This document shows, one piece after another, positions 12,901 through 23,941 of a DNA stretch of 64,000 bases. The DNA comes from Rhipicephalus microplus (taxonomy: Eukaryota > Arthropoda > Arachnida > Ixodida > Ixodidae). Position numbers and translations under genes: made by a program. Each line of letters begins with the position of its first letter. The first letter of the stretch is position 1. The stretch spans positions 85,330,447 through 85,394,446 of the forward strand of contig NC_134707.1 in NCBI RefSeq assembly GCF_043290135.1, read 5' to 3'. The notes under the pieces are model-generated. The model saw nothing but the letters and a program-made list of their open reading frames with translations. It was not told the origin of the DNA and did not search any database.

Positions 12901-13818
12901 ATCTTCGGGTCAGCAACCGAGAAACGTAACCTCTACATAACCACAGTGGATTGTATTTGAAATTATTTACCCTTAACTACAAAATTTTTTCTTCTTTTGA
13001 TGAAGGCAGTCGTGTGATAGTGCTGTTATTCACCCAGAAAACTTAATTGACTTACTTCAGCATATCGCCTCTTATATGTATACATAATCCATGCTATAAT
13101 TTATTGTATTGCTGGTGCACAGAACTTTTACTTTGACACAGCGTCTCAATGTATGTATTTTATCAGTTATTATAATTTTCTCAAGTTTTCATCATTTTTG
13201 GTTCGCTTGCTCAGACTTTCTTTTTTTATGCTTCTTTGTTAGCTGTATTATCAATTGATTGTCCCACTGCAGTCCTCGAAAACAGGACTTAGTCTGTATA
13301 CTTTCCTGGTTTTCATTTCGATGTGACCTAGAACAGTAAACTGAATTCGGCTTTTAAAAAAGCATAAAAATATATTAAAACAGTTTTTAAAGCAATCGGC
13401 TGCAGTGACCGCTTTTGCTTCGTTAAGGTGCTGTATAGACTCGTCATATTAATTAGGCATATTTTATTCTGAAATCCCCACCCCACACAAAAACTAGAAC
13501 AGTCACGTACAAGCATCGCATAAAATGCACCTAAAAGTGCCATATGGTTTTTAGTTGAGCACAGTGATAAATCTCCAACAGACTTCGAACTTGAAAAAAG
13601 CTGAGGTTGTTTGACACGTGACTAGAAATAAAATGGCAGAAAATATGCGTTTTATTTTTTTTCCTCAAGTACTTCAGTCTCACAAGAACAATAAAATTAA
13701 TTATGTTTGTTTGTATTAGTCACTTCTATTTTTCTATCCGGATTCTTTCTTATTGTTTTCTAACATTGTCTGGTGCGGCGCGTAATACGTATCCGCAAAT
13801 TGCAACCCATGGGTGTAA
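6975..13818. other. long unassigned AT-rich stretch
   Basis: About 6.8 kb with no supported gene. Open frames are short, lack known motifs, and look like chance. A charged frame at 7374-7592 (EEEERELKECQRAQKLNWAE) is the most protein-like, but it has no domain and no partner. Segments near 8640-8830 and 11525-11800 are GC-richer and may be old repeats. I see no tRNA, rRNA or splice-supported exon. Confidence 0.4.
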
Positions 13819-14144
13819 TATAAATAAGAACTTCTCTACCGCTGCTCAATCAAGCGCATCACGTGCGGTTGCCTAAATTTAGAAGAAACAAAGAAAAAAA
13901 GAAGCGGAAAATGAAGTACACAAAACGGACAAATTCTCATACAGGTGTTCCCGACCCAACGCATCCGCTGATGTAGCTCGCGGCATGACAGTGTGACTGT
14001 ACCTCACGGTTTGATTGCTCTGCGGCTCCAGGAGAGCTCATTCGGACCCTGTCAGTCTAACTATCGCCATACCGAAGCCACGCCGAAGCTTTTAGGCGCC
14101 AGTGCTCGTCGTCAGATTGGAAGTATCCAGATCTTTGCGCCGTG
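13819..14144 (+). promoter_or_regulatory. candidate promoter and non-coding first exon of the ANL gene
   Basis: A TATAAATA box at 13819-13826 is followed by a GC-richer stretch (about 13950-14144) that ends in a textbook donor, CGTG followed by GTAAGT at 14145. Exon 19747-19872 begins at its ATG directly behind an acceptor, so an upstream 5' UTR exon is expected. This is one candidate, inferred only from composition and the donor. Confidence 0.25.
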
Positions 14145-14510
14145 GTAAGTACTTCAAGATTCCGTCGCCCTGCTTTTTCATGTCTTCTTTCCCGTACAGT
14201 ATTTCTCAGTATGACTTTCAACAAGGGCGCTCATGTTCTCACGAGTTCAAATATTTCACAAGACTTCCACTAGCCCATATTTCGATTACTAAATGCGTTT
14301 TTCTCCCTTAGTTATGATCCCGAAGAAGATAATAATATTTAGTTATTGAAATAAAAACAAGTTAAAGCCATGCGAAACCTTTGAACTCGTCAGGCCACGG
14401 GCTCTCGTGTTGCAAGTCATATGGAGGACACCTCTACAGTAGGAAGAGTTTTCCTATTTGTTTAGATGGGAGAACGAGAATGTGGGGGGGGGAGGGGGGG
14501 TGCATGTGCT

Positions 14511-14779
14511 ATAGCTTCGGCCTGTGCCCCGCCGCGGTGGTCTAGTGGCTAAGGTATACTCGGCTGCTGACACGCAGGTCGCGGGATCAAATCCCGGCTG
14601 CGCCGGCTGCATTTCCGATGAAGGTGGAAGTGTTGTGGGCCCATGTGCTCAGATTTGGGTGCACGTTAAAAAAACGCCATGTGTTGAAATTTTTCGGAGC
14701 CCTCCACTACGGTGTCTCTCATAATCATGGTGGTTTTGGGACGTTAAAACCCACATATCGATCAATAGCTTCTGTCTGT
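14511..14779 (+). mobile_element. Ruka-type tRNA-derived SINE with TSD
   Basis: The SINE body is 14526-14764. The tRNA-like head has an A box (TGGTCTAGTGG) and a B box (GGGATCAAATCCC), and the body carries the conserved TTTGGGTGCACGTTAAA core and the tail CACATATCGATCAAT. A 15-bp TSD (2 mismatches) lies at 14511-14525 and 14765-14779. The 5' sequence includes a 2-bp insertion after the A box and other changes, so it is older than the copy at 58638. Confidence 0.92.
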
Positions 14780-17070
14780 CTCCAAAAAACAGTCACACTG
14801 CCACACTCGCTTCTTTCGCCCCCCTTTTTTTTAAATGTAACTCGTTCCTTACTCGCATAACCACTAATTCCCGCAAATGGCTCTCATATTTCCGCGGGAA
14901 CCTTCGAGGTTATGTCACACGATAGGCTTCAGCGTGTGAACACGAACAATGGAATCCCTTCTGAAGCCCACGCGACCACCAGCGATAAGGTTCAAATGTT
15001 TGATGCCGCATTTATAAATGCCCATGCACATTACCACAGATCACGTTATCGACGGCTGGCGCTCTGTTCACCGCTATCAGTGTACAACGTGCTGTAGTTT
15101 GAAGGAAGCAAGAGGTACAAGCTTCCAGCCCGAATGAATAGTTACATCTTTAAGATCACCGGTAGGTCATACACGTCCCAGTGATATTTGGTAATTTTAG
15201 GGTACCATTTTTTTCAGCGACCAAAAAAATATTCACACAATCTATGAATCATTTTCTTCCTAATTTGCTGTTTTTCCAACTAAAGCGGACATAGTAAATT
15301 CTGGATAATATTAGGCTTTTTTCAAATTTTTACCTGTAATACCTAACTTTTTAAGTTAATTGGCATTTATGAAAACTGGCAACACAAAACAATTGCGAGA
15401 TTTCTAAGCTTCGCCTTTCACAGTTGAACGCGATAGCGATATCATGTCCCTTGTGCGTACTTCAAATACTTAGAGCATAAAATCTTTATTACCTTGCTTT
15501 GCACCGACGTGGTTTTAAGGATGCAGTAACATGTGTGCCTTGGGTGACCGGCTTTAAACTATAGTGTCGTCAAAATATTCCCATGTTCTTCGCATTATTA
15601 CTGCTATATACATTTCGTGGTGTATCTTGAAGCATGTATACAAGATACGTGTGTTTGTAAAGTATGATAGTTAGTTTACCTGCGTTTTCAAACAGAGTGT
15701 GTGTACATATGACAGGAAAAGACCTTAATAAATTTGCAGCTTTGCCCCCATGGGCAAGAATATGCGCCATAGCACCGGTAACCGCTGACAGCTTACCGCA
15801 AAGATAATTGACGTGGGTATCCGAAAGTAAACCAGAAGAAGAGCATACTCGAAGAATTTTCAACTCTTCAACTAACCTAATACGTTAATACGTCAATTCT
15901 GAAAGTTAATATCATTATATCTACCACTGCCCTCTCGCAGTACTCTTGGTTAAGTTTAATGATACATCATATGAGGGTGAAATCGGCGATTACTTACTTC
16001 AACGCATCGTTTCTACGAGTCCGTCCTATTCGCTGTGCTTGCGATAAAAGAAGTGCAATTTTTTTCAACGCCTTAACACACTGCCGGATGATGACCCTAC
16101 CAAAAGCGTCGGCATGGCTCATGGCCTACATCTATAGCGAAAATAGTTCTGCAACAATTAGAGCAACGCCCCTGCTTAACCTTCATTCTACTTCGCTTTA
16201 CTTTGGCGTTCCCCGCTTACGCTCGCCATTCACGTAAAAAATCATGGCCGGCTAACAAAGAAGACACAGCGTGCGTTGGGTTTCCTCCTAATCGGCCAGT
16301 GTCGTTCAATAGTTCTGACATGCCGAGAGTAGGCAACCATAGCCCAAGTTTGGCGTACTATCAGTCAAGTTCTTCTGGATATCACATCGGTTTCCTTGGT
16401 TCCTCTCTGACCGCTATCCATTACAGCTGCCACAGGCATTCATGACCACAGAAGCATGTTTATTCAAGCACTGATCATGAACGCTAATCGTCGGGATGGA
16501 GATGTACCACTAGGTTCAACAACGGGGATACATTTACGAAAAACGGTACTTAAGCCGTATAACACTAAAAGACATTCTCTAAGCTCTCTTATGTCAATGT
16601 AGAGTAAGCACTTGACTACTTTTGTAAGGACACGCTCTATTTTTGTGTTATACTGATTCATATGACGAAGAGATCAACCATGTTTTCTTTTATTTTTACT
16701 TTAACTCTTTAACAAGTCGTACATCTGTCGCAATGCAACGTAGCCAACGTACACAGGCGGCCACACTTCTCATTCTTATCATCGTGATCGTCGCGTGTCG
16801 TAAATTAGGCAAAAAAAAATGTCTTTTTAACAGGCTTCTGCTGTTGCATAATAACTTTTTGGTCATTAAAAGGAAGAACTGAAATGCACAGCCTAATAAC
16901 TGATTTTCATTCGGATGGACTATTTCTCTTGAAATTTTCTACTAATTGGGCCTTTTTTATTTTTACCACATTGTGCCCCACACGGAATATTGTCTAACTC
17001 CGCGCTAAGCCACCGAAGTGGTCTTGTAGTCCTTCACTGCTGAATGTGATTGCAGTAATTAAATCACAAC
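14780..17070. other. unassigned stretch
   Basis: No gene recognised. AT-rich sequence with short frames. The longest frame (15863-15570, minus, 97 codons) has no known motif. Confidence 0.4.
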
Positions 17071-17198
17071 TACGGCGGCCGCATTTGAATGGAAGCAAAA
17101 TGCAGGAGGTGCGTGTGCTTATCATTCAGATGCACGTTGAAGAACACCGGGTAGTCGAAATTTTCGGACCCTCAGCTACGGCGTCTCGCTTAATCACG
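17071..17198 (+). mobile_element. old Ruka-type SINE fragment
   Basis: Matches the middle of the SINE: CGGCGGCCGCATTTGAATGG, then ATGCACGTTGAAGAACACC, GTCGAAATTTTCGGA and ACGGCGTCTCGCTTAATCA. The tRNA-like head and the 3' tail are lost. Confidence 0.8.
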
Positions 17199-17507
17199 TT
17201 CTATCTTCACGCTCAAAATAAGATAAAAATCGTTGTATTTATTAATAATACTACGCTACCTTCGTGCTGCTGCTACTAGAGCCGATATCTAGACGACGTA
17301 CGACACTATTACGGGAATCATGCAAATTATTATTGCTTGATTTTCTACGTAACAACTCGTTTGATCATGTCTAATTGATTAGCTCCTCACAAGAAACAAA
17401 AGCAACACTAAAAATTGGGAGAAGGTTTTTTTAGCGACGTTTGCGGCGCAGAACGCGACCGCTCTTTTATCTAGGGGTGGCTTGTCTGGCTGATTACATT
17501 GTCAAGG

Positions 17508-17638
17508 TGTCTCGGTGCTCGCCGCTCCGTCAGCGTCGTCTGTGTTACGCTGACTAGTCACCGCTCCAAGAACGTGCGGCACGCAGTGGACACCTGTTGT
17601 TCTTTGCTGGATAGTCGGTACCAGTGTTTCTTAGTGCC
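17508..17638 (+). promoter_or_regulatory. candidate alternative non-coding first exon
   Basis: A GC-rich 130-bp island in AT-rich surroundings that ends in TTAGTGCC followed by the donor GTGAGT at 17639-17644. It could be an alternative 5' UTR exon for the gene whose coding part starts at 19747. Inferred from composition and the donor only. Confidence 0.2.
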
Positions 17639-17764
17639 GTGAGTACTCCGCGAAGATTATCGCCTCTACATTAATCCTAAACGTGGGAGTGTTTCCGGTC
17701 TATACCAAAAGAAAGAAGCCGAAATCTTAAGGGTTTCTTTTACTTTGTTAGACGCGTTATTAAC

Positions 17765-17955
17765 GAGAACTAAGAGACTCTAACGCCAAGGAAACTATAT
17801 GGAGCGTTATTAGTACTAAACCTAATGTAAACGTGAGTGAAGAAATAAAAGTAGTCGAAAAGATAACTTGCTGTGGATAGAAACCGAACCTGTTTCCTTC
17901 GAATGACGCGTCCGATGCTTTGCCAACAGAGCTACCAGAGCAGCTATCCCCACAC
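17765..17955 (-). mobile_element. second tRNA-derived SINE family
   Basis: On the minus strand, the head at about 17955-17890 has a tRNA-like A box (GGTAGCTCTGTTGGCAAAGC) and B box (CAGGTTCGGTTTCTATCC). It is followed by AGCAAGTTATCTTTTCGAC and a tail of ACTAATAACGC type. The same body occurs at about 60366-60535. It is unlike Ruka. It is not a working tRNA gene because the acceptor pairing is lost. Confidence 0.75.
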
Positions 17956-18465
17956 CCACTGTATGGAGCATATATGTTCACCTTCATCTCTGCGTAATCA
18001 TAAAACCTGTTCAGCATAAACACCTTAGCGAGTGTCCTCGATGCCTCTAAAGTTAGTTTTATACCCTACCAGAAAATGTGAAACGTGTAGCGATCAAAAA
18101 AAAAAGGCAGTGCCTGTTGTTTTGATGACGAGCAAACTTTCAGAGAGAGAGAAAGTCCGAGATGTTAACCAAATATTAGCATCTGGCTTGTTACCGAGCA
18201 CTAGGGTGTAGAAATAGGGTCAAAAATTATTGTTTAGAGAGACAAAGGTAAAAAGGAGAGTAAAAACACACTCAGGCGCTGGATGAAAATAACACACACA
18301 GGAATGGTGTTCGGCTAAAGTCGTTCAAAAAGGCCGGTCGATCGCAAAAAGAGCAGGGGCTAAGGCAGGCCCTTCTTTTACGACGTCACGTTCTGTCGAT
18401 GGCGCAATATGCTTTTTTCCGACAAGGGTCCGTCCTTCAGCTTCTCAAGCACGTTGCTAAGAGTA

Positions 18466-18600
18466 CAGTGCAACTCCTACAGTACAACTCCTACAGTACA
18501 ACTCCTACAGTGCAACTCCTACAGTACAACTCCTACAGTGCAACTCCTACAGTGCAACTCCTACAGTGCAACTCCTACAGTGCAACTCCTACAGTGCAAC
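18466..18600 (+). repeat. 14-bp minisatellite, 9.6 units
   Basis: Nine full units and one partial unit of CAGTRCAACTCCTA. Units 2, 3 and 5 have A at the fifth base and the others have G. Open frames across it (QLLQYNSYS) are repeat artefacts. Confidence 0.97.
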
Positions 18601-18615
18601 TGTAGGATAAATGTA

Positions 18616-18648
18616 CCTACAGTACAGTGCTACGCACTGTACTGTAGG
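18616..18648. repeat. perfect 15-bp palindrome capping the minisatellite
   Basis: Arms 18616-18630 and 18634-18648 are exact reverse complements with a 3-base loop (TAC). The right arm continues as an inverted piece of the 14-bp unit (GTAGGAGTTGT). This suggests a fold-back event at the array end. Confidence 0.9.
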
Positions 18649-18649
18649 A

Positions 18650-19746
18650 GTTGTTACACTGACCTTGAGGCAACCCAAATGTTCATCAAAACGGCGATGC
18701 GAGTCTGAATGGTTTTCAATTTATTAGTATATCATTATTGGCAGGCTTCCATACGGCGGGCTTTGATTCTAGACTGGGTTGAAAATTCGCTGTGCAACGC
18801 ATAGTTTCTTTGTTCCAATGTTGTTTGCGGGACATTTGTTTCAGTAAAAGTTTAAATTCTACTGCCCGTCTTGATTGTACATTTATCTTACTGCTGTCGC
18901 GTTCTCTCTCAAAAAATTTCCTCCCAGATCCTTAATAGTTTCGAAACACAAAAAGAGCACTCTAAAAGCTCATATGTTTAGTAGCATCAGGCAACCTCTG
19001 CAGGGCAGACAGTTGCCAGCATCCGCAAAGTATTATCAGTTCCCGAGGAGTCGCAAAATCAAAGATCGCTTTAAAATACGTCATTATCTGGACCTTATCG
19101 AGGAATACGCAGTGTTTCTATCGTAAATAGTGGTTGAACCAGGTAAGCTACCGGCACGGATGCTTCATAAAGAGCGCATTTCATTTGATCTTGATAGAAG
19201 ACGACGCCAGATGCAAGGGAGCATTGTCCAGAAAGTTTAACATCTTTGCAATTGCGAAGAAGGGACCAGTCTGATCGCTTGTTTCATTGCAAATTGATCT
19301 TAGCCCACCATGCAAAAGAGGAAATGGTGACACTGAACCACTTTTGAACTGACATGTATGCTTTACCTTTCTTGCAGGAGGTATACTGTTAGAAATCAGG
19401 CGTCAAAATCGAATGTCTGTCACCTGCTCCGGAATTTTTAGTTTTTAGATCAGTACAGATGATTTTTTCTCATGGGTCAAGCCCCAACCACAGAGAACAC
19501 TGGATATTCAGCGACACGGCGCCATTAACACTATCGCGTGAGAAGCGCGCTACGTTATACTACAAATAGGTTTGAATAAATAAATAGGTTCCACTGGCAT
19601 CATGATAGATACACAAACAAACCATATAGGCTAGCATAAATTGTTCGCAGCAGAATTGTGGCAAAAGCATATGTATGTACATATAAGTTTAAAACGCTTT
19701 CCTTTCCTATCTGCAGATGTAACTTACATATTAACTGTTATTTCAG
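18650..19746. other. unassigned stretch before exon 1
   Basis: No gene seen. It ends in a T-rich tract and the acceptor TTATTTCAG at 19738-19746. Confidence 0.45.
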
Positions 19747-19872
19747 ATGCGAGCAAAAATAGTAGATGGAATTGTCTATTCGCCGTACCCTGACTTGGAA
19801 GACCTTAGAGATGTCTCCTTGTACGCCTTCTTGACGCAAAGACTGCAAAAATATGGACACAAAACGGCAATG
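19747..19872 (+). CDS. AMP-binding (acyl-CoA synthetase-like) enzyme, coding exon 1
   Basis: Encodes 42 residues (MRAKIVDGIVYSPYP through GHKTAM), the usual N-terminus of insect and tick luciferase/4-coumarate-CoA-ligase-like enzymes (DGxVYSPYP, then a helix). These enzymes activate a carboxylic acid with ATP and then pass it to CoA. The exon follows TTATTTCAG and ends at GTGAGT in phase 0. Joining to 48987 gives a smooth HKTAM-VHGQDKVSYSE reading, as expected for the family. The ATG is the first codon after the acceptor, so it is probably the initiator with a 5' UTR exon upstream; that last point is inference. The acid substrate cannot be told. Confidence 0.85.
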
Positions 19873-20109
19873 GTGAGTGTAACTAGGCAATATTTTTTGC
19901 TTTTCTACTTATATGAGTCAGACATTGAATACGTCGCCCAATATGACCCGATAGATACGACTAGTGTGTTGTCACTGAAGGGGGACTTAACATGTTTGCT
20001 TCTTCTTCCCCATAAAATCAAACGACGTTTCTACAGCGCAACGCGCAGCAGTTTGACAAAAAACAATTGACGATCGCATTCACAGTGGTTGCATTTTGAT
20101 GTAGCTGAA

Positions 20110-20180
20110 AAGCTACACGCCGATGTACTTAGATTTAGGTGCGCAATAAAGAATTCAAATGGGTCAGAAATTTGAGTGCT
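20110..20180 (+). mobile_element. worn Ruka-type SINE tail
   Basis: Matches the SINE core at low identity: GATGTACTTAGATTTAGGTG, then CAATAAAGAATTCAAATGGG and TCAGAAATTTGAG. Both ends are missing. Confidence 0.6.
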
Positions 20181-20712
20181 TCGTATGAGTCGCACCTAAA
20201 GAACGTTCTACTGTCAGAAACTAGTCGCGCTTAGAGGGGTAATAAGATTGTGTAGAGATAAAGTGTGATAGCCACTCATTTTAGTGCAAGTCAATAATAA
20301 GAAGGCGATGTTAAATTACACGAGTCTCATTTTTTACCATTTTCTTAACCGAGGCCCTCCACTAAAGCATGCATGTTCAAGTTGAGCTCCTTCAAGCAAC
20401 TCATGTATTAACGAAAATTACGTGATGCGCAGAGCATGGACAATATGTGTAAGTGCAAGAAACCAATGTTTAATGTTTTAATGGGGTTCTATATTATAAA
20501 TAACTAATCATATATCTGAAAATTATATAGGCGTAACAGTAAACACATATATACAAAATCTAAAATACATTTCTGACAAAAACGCAGCCATTACGCATTA
20601 CTTGCGAACGTCTGCGACTAATCAGTTTAAGATTCGTTGTCGGGAAATTTCAATAACAACACGTGGGGCTTTACGTGACAGAACTGCCACATGATTTCAA
20701 GTGACATTGCCG
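20181..20712. other. unassigned AT-rich intron sequence
   Basis: Nothing recognised; intron 1 of the ANL gene. Confidence 0.4.
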
Positions 20713-20885
20713 TGGAGGCTCCGGAAATTTCTACCACTACGGGTTCCTTAACCTGCACCTAAATCTAAGCACACGGCCATCTAGCATTTTCGCTTCTATC
20801 GAAATGTCACTGGCGCAGCTGGGATTGCACCCGCAACCTTCTGTTCAGCAGGTGATCACCGTAGTCACTGTGTCCCCTCGGCGAA
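20713..20885 (-). mobile_element. old SINE copy, Ruka-related subfamily
   Basis: On the minus strand a head like GTGACTACGGTGATCACCTG with a B-box-like GGTTGCGGGTGCAATCCCAG is followed by the Ruka core (GTGTGCTTAGATTTAGGTGC) and GAAATTTCCGGAGCC. The head differs from the other copies, so it may be a separate subfamily. Confidence 0.65.
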
Positions 20886-21844
20886 TGAAAAAAGATGATA
20901 AGGGAGCTCCGCAACACTTTTTGAGCCTGGTGAGAAAACGCTTGGCGATCGGTAGTTGAGACTCCCGATAAAACGCGACCCAAATAATATAGCGTAGCCC
21001 GCTGCCTCTAATGCACAATAAATTCTCAAAGTCAGCTGAACATTGCTTTCCCTTTACTCAATAAATGACGATACAAGCTCAAATATCACTCGCTCCCAGC
21101 CATTGCGTCAGCCATTGGTTGATTTAAGCACGGCGCGCTTGGTTGTTACTCGGGACGCCGCGGGAGGCCGTGACTTGTCCATGTGTGCGCGCAATCAAAC
21201 TGAAAAGCCATGTAATCGAAAAAGAAAAGACAGAAAAGGGCTTAAAGTCACGAGCCGTGATTGACGTATTTTCTTTCCCCGTGCCATCCCTCCCTGCTTA
21301 GCTTCAAGCGCTTTCATCGGGATGAGAGAAGAAAGAATGCAATTGCAACGTGCGACAAATATTCTCAACTGCGTTCTTACTACACGGATTATAAAAAAAG
21401 ATGCGGTGGTGATTTTTGTGAGGCAGTCAGCTCTTTTAGTTAGTCCAATCCATGGCTACTTAAAGAGTGTTCCAAGACCCCTTTCGGCCTGCTGGAAAGA
21501 ATGAAGAAAAAAAAGCGCAACCAGTAATAAAGGAATTGACTGGCACATGGGGCTTGAGTGCAAAAAGTTGGAATGTGTGACGGAATTGAACGCGGCAACG
21601 TAAAAGTGAGTAGTGAAAAGAGGGTGTCGTAACAGCGCAAAACAAAATCGAAGTCGCCTCCTGTTTCGCTCTCGGACACAGCTGCTACGTTCTGACTATA
21701 CAAGTCACCCTGCCAATGAACTTAGCGGCATGCAGCAATCTCTCCTGACTTTCATACGCTGTTATTGCGTTTACAGTTAATGGAAACAATTGAGTGACAC
21801 ATGCGAGCGAAGTAGTAAGAGATGGAATCTGTGACAGAATTTTA
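20886..21844. other. unassigned intron sequence
   Basis: No gene or repeat recognised. Short open frames only. Confidence 0.4.
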
Positions 21845-22045
21845 GATGCGGAGCATCTAATACTCGAGGCTTGTAGTGCGGCGCCGTCCGCAAGCTTCCT
21901 CCTCCTTCTTCCACCATCTGTGCATCCCTTCCTCCTCTACACACCGCGCACGCTTCACTCCTCCACCATCTGTGCACCCTTCCTCCTCTACACACCGCGT
22001 GCGCTTCTCCTCTTCACGAACATTCGCTAGCTGTATAATGTAGCG

Positions 22046-22200
22046 TGCATGCGCCGTCACGCTTCGAGAACATCGGCAGCTGACGCGCGCGCATGCGCCG
22101 TCACGCTTCGAGAACATCGGCAGCTGACGCGCGCGCATGCGCCGTTGCGCTTCTCCCCATTCTCGAACATTCGACAGCTGACAGTGCATGCGCCGTCGCG
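22046..22200 (+). repeat. 44-bp tandem repeat upstream of a TATA box
   Basis: Two near-identical 44-bp units (starts at 22049 and 22093 in register) containing GCATGCGCCGTCACGCTTCG and CATCGGCAGCTGACGCGCGC, then two diverged copies. They sit just 5' of the TATA box, as promoter-proximal repeats often do in retroelement LTRs. Confidence 0.8.
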
Positions 22201-22203
22201 CTG

Positions 22204-22239
22204 TATATATACTCAAGGTCGGTGCTCGCTCGCTCAGTT
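22204..22239 (+). promoter_or_regulatory. TATA box and arthropod initiator at 30-bp spacing
   Basis: TATATATA at 22204-22211 and TCAGTT at 22234-22239. TCAGTT is the arthropod initiator consensus, and the 30-bp spacing is that of a Pol II core promoter. A tandem AATAAATAAA poly(A) signal follows at 22348-22357. The arrangement is like the U3/R boundary of an LTR or a short transcription unit of about 130-150 nt. Confidence 0.5.
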
Positions 22240-22410
22240 GCCGCTCGTCGGTTGGTTTGTACGGCGCGTCGACGTCCGAGGTCGCAACCCGATCCACTCA
22301 CTCTTCACTTTACCGACCAAAAAGCCATCGTGCTCAAAGTTCGTCGCAATAAATAAACACCGCCCTTTCGCATACGTGTCGTACGTGTTCACTCATTTAA
22401 CACCCTTCCT

Positions 22411-22535
22411 ACAACCACGTTAACCAATTTAGCCAGCGACACAAGTAAGTCGCAATTCAACACCCCATTTCACAACCACGTTAACCAATTTAGCCATCGA
22501 CCCAAGTAAGTCGCACTTTAACACCCCGTTAACCA
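22411..22535 (+). repeat. 61-bp tandem repeat inside the inverted-end element
   Basis: ACAACCACGTTAACCAATTT begins at 22411 and again at 22472 (period 61). A partial third copy (GTTAACCAATTA) abuts the right inverted repeat. Confidence 0.85.
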
Positions 22536-22774
22536 ATTATATGCTCCGCATCCTCCTCAGTGTTGCCCCGAGGGAAGCTGCGGGCAATTTTTTTTCTCCC
22601 ACATGCTGCCCATGAGAAATGCCATGGCGACCGTCTCAGTCATGGGAGCAAAACACTTCACTGCTCGCTCAACCTTGTTTATGCAGTGTTGACGGTTACA
22701 CGTTACGATTAATGCTGTCACTGGTACCTCGTTAAGATTTTTAAATGCGAATCATTTCTTAGCGAACTTGAGCG

Positions 22775-22780
22775 TATCTC

Positions 22781-22832
<52 letters not shown>

Positions 22833-22850
22833 CCTATCTATCTATCTACC
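22775..22850. repeat. (ATCT)n microsatellite
   Basis: About 18 units of TATC/ATCT with a few C substitutions near the 3' end. Confidence 0.95.
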
Positions 22851-22896
22851 AGCCGCCAACGACATTTAGCTCTCCTAGCCGTTTCGATAATATTAT

Positions 22897-23372
22897 CGAT
22901 ACCAAACTTGGTATAGTATAACATCACTGTATGAAGAACATATTTCACTAGCCATAACATGAAAATCATGATGTGTATGTCATGAATGTCATGATTTATA
23001 CTTCATGGCCCTTCAGCTCTTGTGGTGGTTCTGTTCACATGGCACCTTGTAATACTGTTATGGAGTGACATGATTGCATGGCTAGCACAAGCGACAGACC
23101 CTAACATGAAAATCATGACATGCGTGTCATGCAACAACATGCATACATGCCCCACTCATGATGCGCTTGGGGCCGTTTCGCTAGCTTCACTTATACCAAA
23201 TCTGGTATTACGGGACGGGAATGGAAGACGAAGGTATGTGACCTGCGCAAGCATGATAGTCATGAGATGCATGTCATGTAACAACATGACTACATGCTAC
23301 GCTCATGATGCGCTCGTGGCTGTTTCGCTAGCTTCACATGGACTAAACTCGGTATTACGCAACGCGAACGGA
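22897..23372 (+). repeat. 147-bp satellite, block 1 (about 3 monomers)
   Basis: The motif ACATGAAAATCATGA and the phrase GTTTCGCTAGCTTCACAT recur with an exact 147-bp step: marker bases at 22958, 23105 and 23252. The first monomer is the most diverged. The same family occurs at 30376-32375 (interrupted) and 42757-43033. Confidence 0.88.
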
Positions 23373-23619
23373 TGACATGCACTTTAAGCAAAATTTAACC
23401 GAGATGAGAGTTTCTCCAGCACATGAGCCCACAAAACTCCCCTGCTCCAATTATTTACTCCCTGGTAGGGAGTGAACTCGGCACATGTCATCGTAAAACG
23501 CCCCCTGGTGAATCACAGAGTTTAAGAACGACATGACTTTGTTAAACTCCCCAGGGAGTTTCAGGTCACGTGGTTACAAACTCCCTATAGGAGCTTTAAA
23601 AACCCTCTTTGGGCGTGAC
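23373..23619. other. ACTCCC-rich stretch
   Basis: Carries several copies of AAACTCCC / TTTACTCCC, including a small palindrome, ACTCCCTGGTAGGGAGT, near 23456. A similar ACTCCC-rich stretch sits directly before satellite block 2 at 30170-30355. Confidence 0.5.
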
Positions 23620-23669
23620 GTGTGTGTGTGTGTGTGTGAGTGTGTGTGTGTGTGCGTGAGTGTGTGTGC
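23620..23669. repeat. (GT)n microsatellite
   Basis: About 25 GT units with three A or C interruptions. Confidence 0.95.
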
Positions 23670-23941
23670 ACGGGCATATGTTTGCACGTCGGTGTGAAAC
23701 ACATGTGCTTAGTGTGGCTAACCGTGTAAGCATCTGTCAACAGGCAACGAAATTATAAGTGCAGCGAAGAATAGCAATGACCAGTTGGTATTCACTGTGA
23801 ACATTTCAATATATTTCGCACTGTTAAACCACGCTGCACATCGGTCCGATTCCTCAACGAAATGCCGTGAATGCCGAGCTTCAAAGAGGCGAGTAACAAA
23901 AAACTTCGAAGAATAAATTAATGGTAGCAAAAGTAAGCTGT

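Larger units (their letters stand above)
21845..22552. mobile_element. 708-bp element with 17-bp terminal inverted repeats
   Basis: The ends are GATGCGGAGCATCTAAT (21845-21861) and its inverse at 22536-22552, with 16 of 17 matching. Inside, in order: a roughly 48-bp C/T-rich duplication (21915-22005), 44-bp tandem repeats (22046-22140) with two looser copies, a TATA/initiator cassette, a poly(A) signal, and a 61-bp tandem repeat (22411-22535). No transposase ORF. It is a non-autonomous element or composite. I found no clear TSD. Confidence 0.65.

Noticed and set aside
14526..14600. tRNA gene
   Set aside because: The tRNA-like part is the head of a SINE; body, tail and TSD are present, and the A-box to B-box region is altered.
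15570..15863. 97-codon minus-strand frame
   Set aside because: No known domain, no acceptor/donor pair, AT-rich chance frame.
18399..18708. Repeat protein frames QLLQYNSYS
   Set aside because: Artefact of the 14-bp minisatellite, whose length happens to keep three frames open.
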